Source: Phycisphaerales bacterium (GTDB lineage Bacteria > Planctomycetota > Phycisphaerae > Phycisphaerales > UBA1924). From it: DNA of 64,000 bases. The position numbers and the translations under genes are program-made. Below, in pieces: positions 60,535-64,000 of this stretch. The notes under the pieces are model-generated. The model ran no database searches, was not told where the DNA came from, and saw only the letters and a program-made list of their open reading frames with translations. The stretch's first letter is position 1. Each line of letters begins with the position of its first letter. The stretch lies in contig JAPKGU010000002.1 of NCBI GenBank assembly GCA_026647565.1, forward strand, positions 1 through 64,000. The letters are read 5' to 3'.

Positions 60535-60918
60535 TCAATGACCGCGAGAATTGATCGCATTTCGCAACATTAGCATAAACCATCCCGGAGCGCGAAAGAT
60601 CCGTTCATCAAGGGAAACACTAACAAGTTTATCGCGATCACTATACAACCACGCGGACGATACGTCAATGGCAGTATCTTCCATAGAAATGATCTCATCC
60701 CATTTATAAACCCCGTCTGCGGTAGATACGCCGTCGCAATCACATGTGGCTTGCCAATCAACAGAAAGCCATTTGATTGTGTAACCCATAATCTCATTCA
60801 CGCTATCAAGACGAACATCATTGATGCGATAATTGACATCAATTTTGGGCCTCTTGGTTGGTCGGAATGTCGCATCAAGTAACCGGTGTAGTTCTTTCAA
60901 TATGCTTTTGTGATTCAT
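60535..60918 (-). CDS. Small hypothetical protein (127 aa), lower-GC than surroundings
   Basis: MNHKSILKELHRLLDATFRPTKRPKIDVNYRINDVRLDSVNEIMGYTIKWLSVDW...; codon composition visibly more AT-rich than flanking genes. Confidence 0.6.
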   Translation of the reverse strand: MNHKSILKELHRLLDATFRPTKRPKIDVNYRINDVRLDSVNEIMGYTIKWLSVDWQATCDCDGVSTADGVYKWDEIISMEDTAIDVSSAWLYSDRDKLVSVSLDERIFRAPGWFMLMLRNAINSRGH

Positions 60919-60941
60919 TGCAAGCCCTTCACAGATCGAAT

Positions 60942-61110
60942 GGCGGGTGGCACCGACCTCCTCCAACCCTCCGCCCCGAACACACGGACCGCCGTGCCAC
61001 CGAGGTTGGCCGCTCTGGGCCAAGCTCGGTGTCCGAACAACAGACTCCGCCCCCCTCCCATCAACCCCGGCTCGATTTGACATCCACTCGCCATCCGGCA
61101 CACTCCCCGC
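60942..61110 (+). repeat. RAYT-associated upstream repeat with REP-like inverted elements (second copy of 56531..56699)
   Basis: GGGTGGCACCGACCTCC...GGACCGCCGTGCCACCGAGGTTG contains GGTGGCAC/GTGCCACC inverted repeat; same arrangement at 56531 upstream of the deleted copy. Confidence 0.75.
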
Positions 61111-61791
61111 ATGTCCGAACACGCGTCTCCGCTGCCTCCGCCTGCCCGCCGCCGCATGCACCGGCGTGAGGGCACGGGCTCGCCCCGATTCCTCACCTTC
61201 TCCTGTTATCGGCGCGTCCAGCTCTTCCACCCATCCATTGCGGATCTCTTCGCGGACACCCTCGCCGCGGCACGCATGAAGCACCGCTTCGCGCTGCACG
61301 CCTGGGTCGTCATGCCCGAGCATGTCCACCTCCTCATCACCGCACACCCGGACCTCGACGTCGGCGCCGCACTCCGCTCCATCAAACTACCAGTCGCCAT
61401 CGAGGCCATCAAGCTGTGGACCGCCGAATCCGCCCGTCATGAGTTCACCCGCTCTCTCCCCACCGTCCACACGCCGCGGGGCGAACCCCGCTTCTGGCAG
61501 CCCGGCGGCGGCTTCGACCACAACGTCCGCTCCGAGGCATCCCTCATCAAGATCATCAACGACATCCACAACAATCCCGTCGAGCGAGAGCTCGTCGCCT
61601 CGCCGATCGAGTGGCGGTGGTCCAGCATTCACTGGTGGTTGAGTCGCGAGACGGGCCCCTGCCGCGACCAGGGGACACGCCGCGTCCCGTGCGACCTCCC
61701 GCGCGGCAACATGTGGCGGACCTGGAAGCCGCGGATCGGCACAGCCACCCGGTCAATGAGAAAGGGCGGCCTTGCGACCGCCCATTTCTAA
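61111..61791 (+). mobile_element. REP-associated transposase (RAYT / Y1_Tnp, IS200/IS605-like) gene, full length
   Basis: RFLTFSCYRRVQLF, HAWVVMPEHVHLLITAHPDLDV (HUH motif HVH), IIND IHNNPVERELVASPIEWRWSS (RAYT C-terminal motif NPVxxxLV...WxWSS). Confidence 0.85.
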
Positions 61792-61796
61792 ACGAA

Positions 61797-61841
61797 TCGG
61801 GGTGACAGGATTTGAACCTGCGACCTTCTCGTCCCGAAGCG
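61797..61841 (-). repeat. tRNA-Pro(CGG)-like 3'-half fragment, copy B
   Basis: TCGGGGTGACAGGATTTGAACCTGCGACCTTCTCGTCCCGAAGCG identical to 60044..60088, then diverging; no 5' half. Confidence 0.75.
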
Positions 61842-61944
61842 ACTTAGCTACTTGGACGCGTTCCATAACCCACGCTAGCGGAGACAGTTACGAAAGGCGA
61901 GGGATGTCGCTCTTGCGCTCGTTTGCGTTGGCTTGCGCCCAGTT

Positions 61945-61962
61945 GCGCGGTGTACACCGCGC
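61945..61962. repeat. 18-bp palindrome GCGCGGTGTACACCGCGC, copy 2
   Basis: Identical to 60192..60209. Confidence 0.9.
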
Positions 61963-62086
61963 CGCATGAGCATCCGCATGGATGCGCGGCGCTGATCGCG
62001 CATGTACTCGCTCGTTCTGGAGCGACGCACACGCCGGAATGGCGACATTTCTGGGGAGCGTTCGTCGCTCAGAACTCGCAGCAACA

Positions 62087-62104
62087 GCGCGGTGTGCACC
62101 GCGC
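62087..62104. repeat. 18-bp near-palindrome GCGCGGTGTGCACCGCGC, copy 3
   Basis: One base different from the other two copies. Confidence 0.85.
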
Positions 62105-62186
62105 CCAGCATCGGGGGTCACGAAGCGGACTCGCTGAGGCTTCCGAAACGGCTGGGATGAGGACAACCCCTAGTGGCGCACGAGGC

Positions 62187-63074
62187 TCAGGAGAGACTAT
62201 TGGGGGTTGATCTGCGAGGAAACTGCGCGATGAGGTGTGCGATCGCCTCTTCGGCTGTTCGTCCATGTCCGCCGGATATACTGGCCATGCTCGCGAGTTC
62301 TGTCTTGGCGACGGCCCAAGCGAGAAAGACGCGTCCGTCTCCGCGCGTGTGAATGTCGAAATCATCCAGCGAAGGAAACTCAGGGCTCTTTCGGCAAAGG
62401 CGCGACTTGTATCCATCGATCGATTCGTAACCGCACTCGAAGCGGTCGATACGGGAATCGCCGTACTCGTGTTCCATGATGCCCGTGCTGGACAGATCCG
62501 CCTTGCAGGTGGGACACTGGAATCTCTCTAGAGCATCTTGGGCCTGTTGCAGGCGGTCCTCGGCCGCATCGATCTGAGCCTGCAGACAGGCGATTACGTC
62601 TTCCCCAACCTGCCGCTGGAGATCGGCACGCGAATGTGCTAGGTATCGGGCGGGATCAACGCACTGCAGGATCTGCAGGGCCAGTGTCGCAGCGTCGGTG
62701 CCGTGGGTGCGCAATGCCATCTTATCTGCAAGCGAAGGGCTGACTTCTGCGACCTCCTGACGGGAGACTCCGTGCCATACCGGGATTATGGTGGAGCTCT
62801 GATCGATCTCACGTGCGACCAGCCCTCGGAGTTCCTGCCGCGGCCACTGTTTCTGAAAAAACCAGGGGCTCAGAATGACGAGTCCAAAGTGAGACGACGC
62901 CAACCCCCTGTCGATCGACTCGGACAGGCTGTCCCCAGGCTTGAGTGTGAACTCGTCATACCACACCCGAAGGCCGAGATTCCGAAGCGCTATCGCTAGT
63001 TCACGTACAAGCAGCTCTTTGTCCTCAGAAGCGTGTGAGATGAACACGTCGTACTTCGTAGGCACATGACCCAT
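62187..63074 (-). CDS. TIR-domain protein with C-terminal zinc-ribbon-like region
   Basis: KYDVFISHASEDKELLVRELAIALRNLGLRVWYDEFTLKPGDSLSESIDRGLASSHFGLVILSPWFFQKQWPRQELRGL (TIR with WxxxE); then coiled coil and CPTCKADL...ECGYE...C. Confidence 0.88.
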   Translation of the reverse strand: MGHVPTKYDVFISHASEDKELLVRELAIALRNLGLRVWYDEFTLKPGDSLSESIDRGLASSHFGLVILSPWFFQKQWPRQELRGLVAREIDQSSTIIPVWHGVSRQEVAEVSPSLADKMALRTHGTDAATLALQILQCVDPARYLAHSRADLQRQVGEDVIACLQAQIDAAEDRLQQAQDALERFQCPTCKADLSSTGIMEHEYGDSRIDRFECGYESIDGYKSRLCRKSPEFPSLDDFDIHTRGDGRVFLAWAVAKTELASMASISGGHGRTAEEAIAHLIAQFPRRSTPNSLS

Positions 63075-63181
63075 GCATTGACCCCATCGCGATCGCCGTC
63101 CGTCAGGGTGTAACGAGAAACGTCTCCACACCCCGTCTCCCCCTCAGCCTTCTCAGGGCGGGGCGAGTATTTGGTCGAGGC

Positions 63182-64000
63182 TCATTCGGCCTCGAACCCA
63201 TGACTCTTGAACTTGAGCACCCGGCAGTTCTCCGTCACAGCCCGCACCGTTGGCTGGTCAACTCCGTCAGGCACTTCAACCTGTATCTCAACGGTGACCA
63301 TGACATTCGCGTCCTTGAGTCCCGTGAGGTGGGATAGAACCTCCTGCGCGATGCGACCAGCGTCTCGCCCCAGCCGCGTCGCATCCACCTCTACCACACC
63401 GAAGAAGCGGGTCGGAGCCGAAGACGTTGCGCGACTAATTCCGGTGGTGGGAAGCCCGACCCCGCCAGAGCCCGGCACTGGCGGCGGCTCGCCTCCGACC
63501 TGCACACCGCTCGGGGGATCGCCTCCCGGCACAGGCACAGCGTCAGCCGTCTGCTGGCGGCTCGCCGTCTCCGACTTCACAACCAGACTCTTCCCATCCG
63601 CCACGACCATGTCGATGTTCGCCGTGCGCAAGCCAACAAATCGCTTCTTCTTGTCGTCGTAGAAGTCGGCATACCCGAAGCCCTCACTCTGCCATGTCAA
63701 TCTGCTCACGCCGTCTCGCACGGCGTCGAGCAGGACCTGAGGAGACTTCACCCGAGGCAGATACAGGTACTGCGCGAAGTCGTCAACGAGTTGTTTCACC
63801 GAGACACTCTCGCCCCGCCAAAGGGGAACTCGATCCAATTCCATCCGCAGGAGCGTCCCGGCGTATCGAGTCGCCAGGCCACCATCGTTGATGAGCTTCT
63901 TCGACGCACGAGGCGCAAGCCAGTCCGCCCCTTGCAGACGAACCTCGCTCCACTCGACCGGTGCTTGTGTGCTCGGTTGTCCCGGCACGAGCAGCCACTG
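63182..64000 (-). CDS. C-terminal part of a DUF499-like (anti-phage-associated type) ATPase protein; probably truncated by window edge
   Basis: QYLYLPRVKSPQVLLDAVRDGVSRLTWQSEGFGYADFYDDKKKRFVGLR... and RFFGVVEVDATRLGRDAGRIAQEVLSHLTGL...VTVEIQVEVPDGVDQPTVRAVTENCRVLKFKSHGFE match my recollection of DUF499 protein C-termini. Confidence 0.55.
   Translation of the reverse strand, partial: QWLLVPGQPSTQAPVEWSEVRLQGADWLAPRASKKLINDGGLATRYAGTLLRMELDRVPLWRGESVSVKQLVDDFAQYLYLPRVKSPQVLLDAVRDGVSRLTWQSEGFGYADFYDDKKKRFVGLRTANIDMVVADGKSLVVKSETASRQQTADAVPVPGGDPPSGVQVGGEPPPVPGSGGVGLPTTGISRATSSAPTRFFGVVEVDATRLGRDAGRIAQEVLSHLTGLKDANVMVTVEIQVEVPDGVDQPTVRAVTENCRVLKFKSHGFEAE

Noticed and set aside
61772-61969. Small ORF RIGVTGFEPATFSSRSDLATWTRSITH
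   Set aside because: The GVTGFEPAT...SSRS string is the well-known spurious translation of antisense tRNA sequence; reported instead as a tRNA fragment

Overview
High-GC bacterial chromosome segment, gene-dense, probably Planctomycetota and plausibly Phycisphaerae-like (inferred from a GC-type dockerin tail, LEPR-XLL-like N-termini, a DUF3467 protein, and GAF-HlyD/M50 fusions). Left to right: (1) C-terminal part of a TPR protein, probably a kinase-TPR; (2) a CHAD+Ppx/GppA+HD fusion; (3) a compact HlyD / DUF3467 / GAF-HlyD / PqqD-M50-biotinyl-lipoyl / short SecA-like gene set that looks like a dedicated export or secretion module; (4) a MoxR-DUF58-BatABCDE (aerotolerance-type) operon; (5) a divergent pair of surface-type proteins with LEPR-XLL-like N-termini and a shared C-terminal repeat module, one carrying a cyclophilin PPIase domain; (6) infC with a probable non-canonical ATC start, a Ser/Thr kinase, elbB, an APC permease-USP fusion and a UvrD/PcrA helicase; (7) an SOS mutasome operon SRAP(YedK)-imuA-imuB-dnaE2; (8) a Reg_prop propeller protein and a full chemotaxis cluster with two CheX and two CheY but no CheC or CheZ; (9) a sialidase-like protein, a SUMF1/dockerin protein and a Ser/Thr kinase with a PD40-like C-terminus; (10) from about 56.5 kb, and mainly from 60 kb to the right edge, an accessory/island region. 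It has a full RAYT transposase gene and an internally deleted copy, two tRNA-Pro(CGG)-like 3'-half fragments with an associated 18-bp palindrome, an RHS remnant with a lower-GC small ORF, a TIR/zinc-ribbon protein, and the C-terminal part of a DUF499-like protein cut by the window edge. No rRNA, complete tRNA or CRISPR array was seen. All calls come from reading translated sequence; no database search was run.
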